Of a DNA stretch of 64,000 nucleotides, positions 45,911 to 55,042 are shown one piece after another. Both the position numbers and the translations under genes were made by a program. The DNA lies in assembly GCA_012837645.1 (NCBI GenBank), contig DUQU01000019.1, positions 1-64,000 of the forward strand, read 5' to 3'. Each line of letters starts with the position of its first letter. Within the stretch, counting starts at the first letter, position 1. The notes beneath the pieces were generated by a model. That model saw only the letters and a list, made by a program, of their open reading frames with translations, did not search any database and was not told the origin of the DNA. This DNA is from Acholeplasmataceae bacterium (GTDB taxonomy: Bacteria > Bacillota_I > Bacilli_A > Acholeplasmatales > UBA5453).

Positions 45911-46729
45911 TTAATATTCTAAATTTTTATTAATAATAATAAATTGATGGTGATAGGCTTTAATAATTACTCTTTTAATAAATAAAATTAAAAAAGCAAT
46001 GAGACTAAAACCTAAAAAGTAAATTAAAACAAATATTCTTCCTGAAACTAGCGGTTGAATATCTTTTAAAATAGGTAATTTATTTGCATAAAGAGGGTTA
46101 ATGAAAAACATATTAAAAGTACCTTCTTGAATAAAAGCATTATGCATAAAATTGAGCAAAACGGCAATAAAAATGGAAACAGCAAAAACAAAACTGCCTT
46201 TTATTAAAGAAGATAATTTATAATAATTAGTATTAAAAATAAGTCCAAAACCTAAAACAGCGATAAGACCATGATGAACCATCGTTTGAATATTGATGCC
46301 AATTGTTTCGACAAAGACGGTTTCCGGGAAGATCATTACCGCAAGACCAGAAAAAAGTGCGTAAGTCGATAAAAAAACAATTAAAGCCTCTTTAACCGCT
46401 TTTTGCTTGACAAAACTAGCGATTAAAGCGATATACATTGGCACTGAACAAAACTGATAAGGAAAAGCAAACCAAGAATAATACTCCCAATTGTTTTGAT
46501 GAGTAAAAATAACTTGTTTATAAATTTCAAAACCAATTAGGATGAGAGCGAAACTTCTTAAGAGGTGGTTTAACTTCTTTTCACTAATGTTTTTCATTTT
46601 AATAACCGCAACAATAATTAAAACAATCATAATTAAAAAAGATAAATAAAAAAACCAAGACTCACTTAGAGAACCATAGAGTTTTGGTTTTATCATTTTT
46701 TTATTTAAAAAGTCGAGAATTTTTAACAT
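45911..46729 (-). CDS. YwaF/TIGR02206-like integral membrane protein
   Basis: A 272-residue protein with about seven spans. The region FPYQFCSVPMYI, followed by a conserved HHG, is like the H-x-C and H-H features of the YwaF family, whose function is unknown; distant relatives in eukaryotes (TMEM164) are acyltransferases. AGGTG precedes the start, and TG-C-TATATT lies further upstream on this strand. It stands alone between two plus-strand genes. Confidence 0.65.
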   Translation of the reverse strand: MLKILDFLNKKMIKPKLYGSLSESWFFYLSFLIMIVLIIVAVIKMKNISEKKLNHLLRSFALILIGFEIYKQVIFTHQNNWEYYSWFAFPYQFCSVPMYIALIASFVKQKAVKEALIVFLSTYALFSGLAVMIFPETVFVETIGINIQTMVHHGLIAVLGFGLIFNTNYYKLSSLIKGSFVFAVSIFIAVLLNFMHNAFIQEGTFNMFFINPLYANKLPILKDIQPLVSGRIFVLIYFLGFSLIAFLILFIKRVIIKAYHHQFIIINKNLEY

Positions 46730-46872
46730 CTAATCACCTGCTTACGAGAGATAATATAGCATGGAAATCCCAATAAATCAAGAGTTTACTAATTGTTTGT
46801 GAAAAAGTGAAATTGACTTACTTTTTTAAAAAAAGAGCGTATCATTAAAATAGAAAGGAATAGTGCTTAAAA

Positions 46873-48798
46873 GTGATTGAAATTAAAAAAGCCGATCTTA
46901 CAACTCTCTCATTTTTATTAAAATTAGAAAAAGAAGCATTTAAAACTGAGAGGCGTTTTAATGAAAGTCAAATAAAAAGAAGTCTTGCGGGTAAAAGACA
47001 AATAGTATATATAATAATTTTTAATAATGAAAAAGTAGGTAGCGTTACTATTTTTAACTATCAGCGAATGATAAGAATATATTCAATCGCTATTTTAAAA
47101 GCTTTCCAAAAGCACGGCTTTGGAAAAGAACTTATTAACTTCGTAATTAAAAAGGCCAAACAAGAACAAAAAGAATGCCTCACACTAGAAGTAGATTTAA
47201 AAGAACCTCGATTGATAAATTGGTATGAAAGCTTTGGCTTTAAAACAGTGAAAATAATGCCTAATTATTATTCAAGTGGTGAAGCAGCTTTAAAAATGGA
47301 ACTAAGACTTCAAGAGCGTTATAAAAAAGTTAAAAACATTATCGTTATTGACAATTATCAATCGTGGCTTACTAAATTAACTAATGTTGAAATAGTGTGG
47401 GCCGAGAATTTTATTAATTCCACTACTTATAAAAGCGAAGAATACCGGATTATTAACTTAGTTAGTAGTTATCATTATCAATCACTCGGTTACTATGTTT
47501 CATTATTAGCTTCCGCCCGCAATCAACGCGCTTTTCCTAATGTAGTGACGATTGAAGATGTTTTGGATGAAAGTATTATCGCTTCTTTAAGTGAAGATTT
47601 TAGCGAGTTAATGAATAAAACTTTTAAAGAGGTGGAAAGTGATGATTTTAAGTTAACTGTTTTATGGGGTAACGCTCTTTTAAAAAAATATCAAATGCTT
47701 GCAAAAGCATTATATAAGATTTTCGCAGCTCCCTTTTTAAATTTTTATTTTGTTAAAAATAAGAACTGGTCTTTAAAAAGGGTAAGTTTAAAAGAAGAAA
47801 ACATTATCGTTGATGATGATTTCATTATGAGTGCTAATGAGTTTTTAAAACAAAAACGCTTTAGCAACTCTAAGTTTAAAAACTACCAATATGATTTAGC
47901 GATTTTAATAGATGAAAATGATTTATCTCCGCCATCCGACCAAGTAGCACTAGCTAACTTTAAATACGCAGCAGAAAAGAGAGGGTTTTATTGCGAATTC
48001 ATTTCTAAAGAGGATTATCATCGCCTCAATCAGTTTGACGCTCTTTTTATTCGCGCCACTACAAATGTTAATGACTATACGTATCAATTTTCTAGATTAG
48101 CATATAGCGAAGGATTGGTAGTTATCGATGACCCTTGGTCAATTTTAAAATGTGCTAACAAACTATTTTTACATGAAAGTATTGAAAAACATCATCTTTT
48201 AACACCTCTAACTTTACTCGTAACTAAAAAGACTGATTTAAATACTCTTATCACGCGCTTAAGTTTTCCTTTTATTTTAAAACAGCCTGATAGTGCCGCT
48301 TCTAGAGGTGTTTTTAAAATTAATGATGAAAAGGAATTAAAACAGAAATTGGATGAACTATTTTTAACGAGCGAAATAATTCTCGCCCAGCAGTATTTAA
48401 AAACAGCCTTTGACTGGCGGGTAGGAGTTTTAAATAATAAGCCACTTTATGTTTGTAAATATTTTATGGCAAAAGACCATTGGCAAATTTATCATTGGGA
48501 AGAGAATTACAATAAGTTTGTAGTTGGTGAGGTGGAAACTTATTTAGTAGATGAAGTGCCTAAAAAGATTATCAAAGCTGCTTTACAAGCGGCAGCGATA
48601 ATTGGAGATGGATTTTATGGAGTAGATTTAAAAGAACGCGATGATAAAATTTATCTAATTGAAATCAATGATAATCCTAGCATCGACAGTGGCTGGGAAG
48701 ATAAACTCTTAAAAAATGAACTTTATAAAACTATTATCGATTATTTTTATGAAAAAATTATTATAACGAGAAATTTAAAAAAGCGTAAAACACATTAA
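46873..48798 (+). CDS. GNAT acetyltransferase fused to a RimK-like ATP-grasp ligase
   Basis: Residues 1-150 form a GNAT acetyltransferase (AFQKHGFGKEL as acetyl-CoA loop, WYESFGF). About 155-330 match the N-terminal region of RimK-like ATP-grasp proteins (RLAN: IDNYQSW, SSYHYQSLGYYVSLLASAR). About 330-630 are the ATP-grasp ligase with ILKCANKLF, ILKQPDSAASRG and LIEINDNPSID with metal ligands. Such proteins join an amino acid or peptide to a carboxylate, and the substrate is unknown. The GTG start at 46873 has only a distant AAAGGA. A hairpin ends the transcript. Confidence 0.8.
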   Translation: MIEIKKADLTTLSFLLKLEKEAFKTERRFNESQIKRSLAGKRQIVYIIIFNNEKVGSVTIFNYQRMIRIYSIAILKAFQKHGFGKELINFVIKKAKQEQKECLTLEVDLKEPRLINWYESFGFKTVKIMPNYYSSGEAALKMELRLQERYKKVKNIIVIDNYQSWLTKLTNVEIVWAENFINSTTYKSEEYRIINLVSSYHYQSLGYYVSLLASARNQRAFPNVVTIEDVLDESIIASLSEDFSELMNKTFKEVESDDFKLTVLWGNALLKKYQMLAKALYKIFAAPFLNFYFVKNKNWSLKRVSLKEENIIVDDDFIMSANEFLKQKRFSNSKFKNYQYDLAILIDENDLSPPSDQVALANFKYAAEKRGFYCEFISKEDYHRLNQFDALFIRATTNVNDYTYQFSRLAYSEGLVVIDDPWSILKCANKLFLHESIEKHHLLTPLTLLVTKKTDLNTLITRLSFPFILKQPDSAASRGVFKINDEKELKQKLDELFLTSEIILAQQYLKTAFDWRVGVLNNKPLYVCKYFMAKDHWQIYHWEENYNKFVVGEVETYLVDEVPKKIIKAALQAAAIIGDGFYGVDLKERDDKIYLIEINDNPSIDSGWEDKLLKNELYKTIIDYFYEKIIITRNLKKRKTH

Positions 48799-48799
48799 A

Positions 48800-48826
48800 A
48801 AAGTTTAAATATAAACTTTATTTTAT
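48800..48826 (+). terminator. Terminator-like hairpin after the GNAT/ATP-grasp gene
   Basis: AAAGTTTA (48800-48807) and TAAACTTT (48812-48819) around an AATA loop, then ATTTTATT. Confidence 0.5.
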
Positions 48827-48888
48827 TAATAAATCTTAATTTTAAAGTGACGGTTGTTAGTGATTAAAACACTTTTTAAAAGATTATA

Positions 48889-48897
48889 TGCTATACT
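48889..48897 (+). promoter_or_regulatory. Extended -10 of the glycosyltransferase-acyltransferase gene
   Basis: TG-C-TATACT about 35 bases before the ribosome site AGAGGGG, with no convincing -35. Confidence 0.5.
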
Positions 48898-48937
48898 TAT
48901 TAACAGTAAAGAAACAATTTAAAGAGGGGATTTACTA

Positions 48938-50752
48938 ATGATTATTGTCTATGTAATTGACAGCTATGGGGAATTTTCAAACGGAACTACAATAACAGCG
49001 AAAAGATCAAAAGAACACTTAGAAAAATTAGGCTATACAGTAAGAGTGGTTTCCACCGCTGAAAGTACTGAAGAGGGATTTTATCAACTAAAAAAAAGAA
49101 GGATACCTCTGGTTTCTTATTTCGCGGAAAAGCAAAGTATGAATTTTGCTAAACCTGATAAAAAAGTTTTTAAAGAAGCTTTTAAAGGGGCTAGTTTAGT
49201 CCATGTCTTTTTACCCTATAAATCGGGTAGAGTTGCGATAAAAGTAGCAAGGCAAATGAAAATACCTGTTTCAGCCGCTTTTCATATGCAGCCCGAACAT
49301 ATTACATATGGAATGGGATTAGATCGTTTTGGCCGCCCTTTGGCTTGGTTTATTTACAAATGGTTGAAGTGGCGTTTTTATCGTAAAGTAGCCCATATTC
49401 ATTGTCCTAGTGAATTTATTCGTGATCAATTAATAAAACATAATTATAAAAATGTCTTTCATGTTATTTCTAATGGAGTAGAAGAAAGATTTTTCACCAC
49501 ACCTGATCGGAACGACAAAAAGGACTTGATCAAGATCTTAACAATCGGGAGATATTCAAAAGAAAAGAGACAAGATACTTTATTAAAAGCAATTAATAAA
49601 AGTAAATATAAAGATAATATTAAAGTGATACTGGCAGGTAAAGGCCCTCGAGAACGGCACTTAAAAAAATTAGCGAAAAAGTATCGCTTAAATTGTCAGT
49701 TTAGTTTCTTTAGCCAAGAAGAGTTAATTAAAAAGATTGAAAAAAGTGTTTTATATATTCATCCGGCTGAAGCAGAAATCGAAGGTATTTCAGCATTGGA
49801 AGCGATCGCTAGCGGCTTAGTCCCAATCGTTGCTAAATCAAAACAATCAGCAACGCAAAAATTTACTTTAACGGAAGAATCATTGTTTAAAGTACGAGAT
49901 TATCAAGAATTAGCCCAAAAAATTGATTATTTTATCGATTTTTATGAACGGAGGAAACATTTAGAAGCTAAATATCGAAACTATTTAAGAAATTATCAAA
50001 TTGAAAAATCAATAAGTCTTTTAGAAGAATTTTTTAAAGAAACAATTTATGATTATAAAAGAAGACAAGCAGCTCATTCCAAGCAAGGAAAAAGAATTAA
50101 AAAAAGTATCGTTAAAACAAGAAAAGGAAGAGCAGCCTCCTTCTTATTCTATTATTTCTTCGCGATGCCAGTTTTGATGTTTTATTTTATTTTAATTAGA
50201 GGACTTAGAATTAAAGGTAAAAAGAACTTGAAAAAAATAAAGAATGGTGCGATCTTTATTTCTAACCATGTACATAAACTTGACTCTGCAATGGGAGGTC
50301 TTGCTGCTTTTCCTAAAAAACCAATCTTTACCTCTTTACCTAGTAATTTTCAAATTCCAATTGTCGGTTCTCTGGTCCATATTTTAGGAGCTTCTCCAAT
50401 TCCAGCGACTCCTTTGGAAACCAAAATCTTTTTTACAGAATTAAAAGATAAATTAGTTAAAGGAAGATATGTTCATTTTTTCCCAGAAGGCGAACTGATA
50501 ACTAAATCAGAAGAAATAAGAGAGTTTAAGCGGGGTGCATTTATGCTTGCTGAAGAGGCTAAAGTGCCAATCGTTCCTTTAAGAATCAATTTTATCGAAA
50601 AAGAAAGGAGAATTCATTACCCCTTTTTTATGAAAGATAAAATTGAACTCTTAGTAGGGAAACCAATTTATCCTAATATCTTTTTGCCCAAAAGAGCAGC
50701 GATTGACGAACTTCAAACCCGAGCAATTGCAGCGATGCAACAATTACAGTAA
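48938..50752 (+). CDS. GT4 glycosyltransferase fused to a PlsC acyltransferase
   Basis: Residues 1-370 are a GT-B glycosyltransferase of family 4: GEFSNGTTITAKRS at the start, HCPSEFI, LTIGRYSKEKRQD, and the nucleotide-sugar motif E-G-I-S-A-L-E (E282 to E288). A span (about 401-420) follows. About 425-604 are a PlsC domain with H444-x4-D449 (NHVHKLD) and FPEGEL. The GT part resembles diacylglycerol glucosyltransferases of bacteria that use glycolipids. One protein could therefore both acylate and glycosylate a lipid, which is inference. It ends two bases before the convergent TPM gene. Confidence 0.85.
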   Translation: MIIVYVIDSYGEFSNGTTITAKRSKEHLEKLGYTVRVVSTAESTEEGFYQLKKRRIPLVSYFAEKQSMNFAKPDKKVFKEAFKGASLVHVFLPYKSGRVAIKVARQMKIPVSAAFHMQPEHITYGMGLDRFGRPLAWFIYKWLKWRFYRKVAHIHCPSEFIRDQLIKHNYKNVFHVISNGVEERFFTTPDRNDKKDLIKILTIGRYSKEKRQDTLLKAINKSKYKDNIKVILAGKGPRERHLKKLAKKYRLNCQFSFFSQEELIKKIEKSVLYIHPAEAEIEGISALEAIASGLVPIVAKSKQSATQKFTLTEESLFKVRDYQELAQKIDYFIDFYERRKHLEAKYRNYLRNYQIEKSISLLEEFFKETIYDYKRRQAAHSKQGKRIKKSIVKTRKGRAASFLFYYFFAMPVLMFYFILIRGLRIKGKKNLKKIKNGAIFISNHVHKLDSAMGGLAAFPKKPIFTSLPSNFQIPIVGSLVHILGASPIPATPLETKIFFTELKDKLVKGRYVHFFPEGELITKSEEIREFKRGAFMLAEEAKVPIVPLRINFIEKERRIHYPFFMKDKIELLVGKPIYPNIFLPKRAAIDELQTRAIAAMQQLQ

Positions 50753-50754
50753 AA

Positions 50755-51528
50755 TCACTTCCTAAACTTATAACCAAGGGATTTTCCTCCTCCCCCTTTA
50801 GTGCTTGAAAAGGAACTAAATAAAGCGGGAAGCAGAAAAAAAGAACTATTACCGAGCAATAATATAACTAACACAATAACGGCAATATGCCAAGCCTTTA
50901 AAGAGAACTTTTTTGTTTCATAAGGTTTAAAATATTGAAATTCATCATTTAAGAAATCGGCAAGATTTAAATAATTTTCAAAAGTATCATCATCATCTAA
51001 TTGATAGAGTTTTTCTCTAATAGTAGCGATAAGATGATAAGTTAATGAAACTATTCCTTCTTGAAAATAGAGATCATCTTGATAAAAATAGTCATTTATT
51101 AAAGTGCTCACTAAAGAGGCTGGAAGACAGTTACGCATCTTAATGCCAATTTCGGTGATAATGGCTGTTAAAAACAACTCCTCATCAACCTCTTCAAAAA
51201 AAATAAAAAGCATCGGTCCTAAATCGTTTTTCCCCACCCCAAAACTATTAAAAATAGCAGTCGTATCTAAATCGTTTTCCGATCCTAAATAAGTATAGGT
51301 GACTAATTGAGGCCCCCGTAAGCTTTGATCGGAATACGATAAAGACTCTTGATATAAAGTATCACTATTATAATTTAAGTAATACTTTGTTGATGATAAA
51401 AAAACATCAGCGTGGTCATTAACATAAAATGATTTACTAGGTTTAGTTAAAGGGGAGCTTTTTTGACAAGCCAATAAAAGAAAACTACTCTTAATTATTA
51501 AAATTAGCAGTAGCAGTTTCTTTTTCAT
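50755..51528 (-). CDS. TPM-domain lipoprotein
   Basis: A 257-residue lipoprotein: signal peptide with lipobox LLACQ at 17-21, then a TPM-type domain (YVNDHADVFLSS, later FGVGKNDLGPMLFIFF and EIGIKMRNCLPA, about residues 34-150), a C-terminal span (about 210-235) and a glycine-rich end (GGGGKS). TPM proteins usually pair with LemA, and the remains of lemA lie directly upstream: the lemA stop and this ATG share bases. Function in the pair is unknown. Confidence 0.85.
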   Translation of the reverse strand: MKKKLLLLILIIKSSFLLLACQKSSPLTKPSKSFYVNDHADVFLSSTKYYLNYNSDTLYQESLSYSDQSLRGPQLVTYTYLGSENDLDTTAIFNSFGVGKNDLGPMLFIFFEEVDEELFLTAIITEIGIKMRNCLPASLVSTLINDYFYQDDLYFQEGIVSLTYHLIATIREKLYQLDDDDTFENYLNLADFLNDEFQYFKPYETKKFSLKAWHIAVIVLVILLLGNSSFFLLPALFSSFSSTKGGGGKSLGYKFRK

Positions 51529-52022
51529 TCGCTTTTAAAAGCTTCATCAATGCTAGGGGCTGGTTGGATGAAAACTCTATTATTTTCAGGAAATTTATTT
51601 AAAAATAGCTTTTGCGGGAACAAGACAATAAAAAGATTATAATCATAACGAGACTTATTGTAGTTATCAATAGCATATGTGAGGGCGTTCGTAGTGGCGT
51701 TAAACTCATCAATTAGTTTAGAAGTTAAACCGATTGAAGTCCAATTGTTAGGATATCTTCTAAATAAGAAAGCAAACCTAAAAAAGTAGTTTCAATAGTT
51801 TGAAAGTTTTCAAATGACTCCTGCTCATCATGATTTTTAAAAGCTTCACTAAAAGCCTCTCTAGCACTAGTGATTAAACCAATTTGGTTTAGTATTTGCT
51901 CATCAGCAGTGTTTACATAACTGAGGAGATTTTCTTGTTTCTTCAAAATCAATAGCGCGCAATCTTCTTTGGGCGCCATTATAAGTTGTTAACCAAGAAA
52001 TTAAAGTAGTGACTAATAACAT
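51525..52022 (-). pseudogene. lemA: lemA, broken by frame changes
   Basis: On the minus strand the LemA family pattern is split between frames. A middle part (ENLLSYVNTADEQIL to LLSYLED, about 51935-51757) ends in a stop a little later. The C-terminal third (YPNNWTS through YDYNLF and FPQKLF to the stop at 51525-51527) continues in another frame, so a frame change near 51755 is well supported. The N-terminal part is poorer: a TYNGAQRR stretch in a third frame may be the membrane end, or the end may be lost. It lies head to head with the next gene with no room for a promoter. Sequencing error in this short stretch is the main alternative. Confidence 0.75.
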
Positions 52023-53103
52023 TACAACTAAAGAAATTTATTCTTTGGAACAAACTCTCGTTCTCGAAGGAAGCGTAACGATAAAAGAAATTCAAAAACT
52101 ATGTGATGTACACGCCGCTATTTTTGAAGGTTCCATTAGCGATATCCATGGTTTAAGTGATTATACTAAAAGTGAAGGGCACCCAATTGAAATCTTTTTA
52201 AATGAAAATAGAAGAATTGAAAGGTTAATGAAAGAAGAAATAAAACCTTATCTCTTTAATGCTAGTAAGCAGGCTCATTTGATGTTAAGAATAGGATTGG
52301 ACCGCTTAGCGGAAATAGATAAACATTATAAAAGAAAAGAAAACTTGTTTTTTCCAGGCTTAGAAAGAAAAGGGATTACCACCCCTCCTCAAGTGATGTG
52401 GGGTGTAGATGATGAAATTAGAGCTGATTTAAAAGCGGTAATTAAATTAGTTAATAGTAGAGATTATGAAGTAAATAGTGCGAGTGAAAAAATAGTTGCT
52501 GTAATCGAGCGTGTTGAGGATATGATTTTTAAGGAAGATAACATTTTATTACCACTACTAATTGAAAACCTTTCTCATTTTGATTGGATTTTGGTAGATA
52601 GTGCTCAAGATGAAATTGGTTATTTTCTTGAAACTCCAAAAGTGCGCTGGACTAAAAAAGAAGAACAGTTAGAAAAGCCGGCTATTAAAGCGGGAGAAAT
52701 TCCTTTCGATGCTGGCGTCTTATCTTTTTTAGAAGCTAATCAAATTTTAAACACTATTCCCTTTGATATGACATTTGTTGATAAAGATGGCTATGTTAAA
52801 TATTTTACTCAAGGACCAGAAAGATTATTTGAAAGGCCAAAAACGGTTTTAAAAAGACACGTTACAATGTGCCATCCTCCTGAGTCAGTAGCAACCGTAA
52901 AAAAGATCGTTTCAAGCTTTGAGTCGGGTGAAAAAGATAAAGAAGAGTTTTGGATTCAATTAAGAGATAAATTTATTCTAATTAGTTATTTCGCGATTAG
53001 AGATCCAGAAAATAATTACTTGGGAACTTTAGAAGTGACTCAAAATATTAAACCACTAAGGGAATTAGAAGGGGAAAAAAGAATTTTAAGGGACAAAGAC
53101 TAA
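52009..53103 (+). CDS. DUF438 protein with hemerythrin-like and PAS domains; short N-terminus
   Basis: The 364 residues begin within the DUF438 domain (EQTLVLEGSVTIKEIQKLCD), continue with a hemerythrin-like helical bundle (GHPIEIFLNENRRIERL, HYKRKENLFFP, FKEDNILLPLL) and end in a PAS domain (about 245-345) with CHPP. Family members normally have about 40 more N-terminal residues (an LKEII and EEVK region). Upstream in frame there is a stop at 51982, and no ribosome site precedes GTG 52009. The gene is thus probably truncated, or starts poorly, at the junction with lemA. Sensing of oxygen or redox state is a family guess. Confidence 0.75.
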   Translation: MTNNITTKEIYSLEQTLVLEGSVTIKEIQKLCDVHAAIFEGSISDIHGLSDYTKSEGHPIEIFLNENRRIERLMKEEIKPYLFNASKQAHLMLRIGLDRLAEIDKHYKRKENLFFPGLERKGITTPPQVMWGVDDEIRADLKAVIKLVNSRDYEVNSASEKIVAVIERVEDMIFKEDNILLPLLIENLSHFDWILVDSAQDEIGYFLETPKVRWTKKEEQLEKPAIKAGEIPFDAGVLSFLEANQILNTIPFDMTFVDKDGYVKYFTQGPERLFERPKTVLKRHVTMCHPPESVATVKKIVSSFESGEKDKEEFWIQLRDKFILISYFAIRDPENNYLGTLEVTQNIKPLRELEGEKRILRDKD

Positions 53104-53136
53104 TTAGTTTTTGTTCTTTTATTTTTAGAGGCGCTG

Positions 53137-53165
53137 TTGTATAAAAATCTTTTAAAGTGTATAAT
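53137..53165 (+). promoter_or_regulatory. Promoter of the repeat protein at 53193
   Basis: TTGTAT (53137-53142), 17 bases, TATAAT (53160-53165): a good promoter that decides the start of the next gene. Confidence 0.8.
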
Positions 53166-53192
53166 GTTTATAAGCAAAAAAGGAGAAAAAAT

Positions 53193-55007
53193 ATGTTTTC
53201 AGCAACTTTTACAAAGCTTACAACAACAGAAATTCATTTAGCAATTAAGATTCCACCCTTAACTAAAATAGAGATAGTCCATGTTAGTTTATTTAAAGAA
53301 AAGAAAAAAATATCTGAACTTACTAATTTAGAACAGTTGGTTTTTAAGAATCTCAGTGCTAACACTAAATATAAGGTTAAAATCACTTATTTAATAGCTG
53401 AAGGTTTAGAAGAACTTTCACTAGAGGCAATTACGAGAGCGGAGCCGATAGAAATTAAAGACTTCCATTTTTTAGTTGAAGATTACTATTTAGATTATCA
53501 AGAAAATTGTCAAGTTTTCTTGACCGTTAATAACCCTAGCGAAGTTAATATTAAGTCGGTCGCTATTAATGAAGTTGATTGTCAAGTATTGTCAAAAAAG
53601 AATAATAAAATAAAGTTGCAACTACCGTTAGCATCTTTCGCAGGTAAAACAACTTTTAAAGTAACTAAAGTAATTTATCAATCGTATAAACAAACGCTCT
53701 TTCAAGACATAAAAGAAAGCCCAGAACAAGAAAAACATGTTTTAGCCGAACTAATAGTTTGTTCTTTAAAAGAGATTAAAAGAGCACATTACCTTTTAAG
53801 AAGTGCTGATGTTAAGTTTGTTCTTAGTCTCGATAATAAGTCTTTGTATCCTATTAAAGCTGTCTCTTTACGGATCAATAATATTATTCATACCTTTAGT
53901 GGGCCAGACCTAGAAGTTATTAGTCCAGAAGAGATTATTATTAATTATCAATCTTCCAAGGTTTGGGCTAGCTTTTTAACTGCTTCTGTTTTTGACATTA
54001 GTTACCAAGATTTTAATAATAAGTTAATTACTAAAAACATTTCCTATGTTTATACGAGTTTCTATCGTGTTAAATCTTTAGAAACAAGAAGTATTACCAC
54101 TATTGAAGAGTTACAGGAATTAGAAAATGGTTATATTTATAGTTTAAGTAATGATATTTGTGGAAAAGGTTTTAACTGGAAGCCTTATGAGTTTGTTGGC
54201 GTTATTTTAGGAAATGGCTTTACTATTAAAAATGTTGATATTGTTGTTGATGAAGAAAAAACTAAAGCCGATATCGGTTTGTTTTCTGAATTTAAAGGGG
54301 TAATGGAAAAGATTTCTTTTAAAGATTTCAATTTCTATATTGATAATGAACAAAGTTTGTTTATTGGAGGAATTGTAGGAAGAAGTTATCGGCCTTTAAT
54401 TTTTAAAAATATAGAAGCAATTAATTTTAATTTTAAAGTTAAAAATGCTAATGAAGTTAATTTAGGAACTCTTGTTGGTTATCAAGATAAATATGGTAGT
54501 TTTGAAAATATTGTTATTAAGGATGTTGTTGTTGAAATTGAAAATGTTAACAATGCTAAATTAGGTGGGATAATCGGCTTTAGTGATGGTTATAATGTTT
54601 TAAAGGAGATGTTCGTTTATAAATTCATCGGTAACATCGACGCTGGAGGAGAAGTTTATTTAGGGGCCTTAATCGGTTATGGTTATAAAAACGATATTCA
54701 CCGTTCTTTAGTTGTTAATTCGTATTTAAGTGGTAATACAACGACAGGAATGTTTTCCTATAGTGATGGTTTTGTTGGAGCGAGCCATCAAACAGTTTTC
54801 CACAATCTTTATTTTGGCGATGATGTAACAATTTTAACTAATAAGTATCATTTTCAAGTTTTAGAAAAAGAACTCGTCCACTTTGATAAATTGGATCAGC
54901 AGGATTTTTATTTAAAACAATTAATATTTAAACAAGAAGATTGGAATGTATCTAAACTTAATTATGTTGAAGGGGTACTACCAAAATTAATAGCTTTTAT
55001 TAAATAA
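53193..55007 (+). CDS. Beta-rich protein with fibronectin-like and GLUG-type repeats, no signal peptide
   Basis: A 604-residue protein I do not know by name. Residues 1-290 have several beta-sandwich segments like fibronectin type III. About 315-540 is a right-handed repeat region with GLUG-type elements (IGLFSEFKGV, IGGIVGRSY, LGTLVGYQD, LGGIIGFSD, LGALIGYGY) typical of surface proteins. There is no N-terminal hydrophobic segment or C-terminal anchor, so either it is cytoplasmic or it leaves the cell by an unusual route. The start at 53193 has AAGGAG before it; an earlier ATG at 53157 lies in the promoter. Confidence 0.75.
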   Translation: MFSATFTKLTTTEIHLAIKIPPLTKIEIVHVSLFKEKKKISELTNLEQLVFKNLSANTKYKVKITYLIAEGLEELSLEAITRAEPIEIKDFHFLVEDYYLDYQENCQVFLTVNNPSEVNIKSVAINEVDCQVLSKKNNKIKLQLPLASFAGKTTFKVTKVIYQSYKQTLFQDIKESPEQEKHVLAELIVCSLKEIKRAHYLLRSADVKFVLSLDNKSLYPIKAVSLRINNIIHTFSGPDLEVISPEEIIINYQSSKVWASFLTASVFDISYQDFNNKLITKNISYVYTSFYRVKSLETRSITTIEELQELENGYIYSLSNDICGKGFNWKPYEFVGVILGNGFTIKNVDIVVDEEKTKADIGLFSEFKGVMEKISFKDFNFYIDNEQSLFIGGIVGRSYRPLIFKNIEAINFNFKVKNANEVNLGTLVGYQDKYGSFENIVIKDVVVEIENVNNAKLGGIIGFSDGYNVLKEMFVYKFIGNIDAGGEVYLGALIGYGYKNDIHRSLVVNSYLSGNTTTGMFSYSDGFVGASHQTVFHNLYFGDDVTILTNKYHFQVLEKELVHFDKLDQQDFYLKQLIFKQEDWNVSKLNYVEGVLPKLIAFIK

Positions 55008-55042
55008 GAAGGAGAAGACTTGATAAAAGTCATAACAAAATT

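Noticed and set aside
46815-46850. TTGACT at about 46814 with TATCAT as the promoter of the GNAT/ATP-grasp gene.
   Set aside because: The spacing is about 21 bases, too long for a normal promoter.
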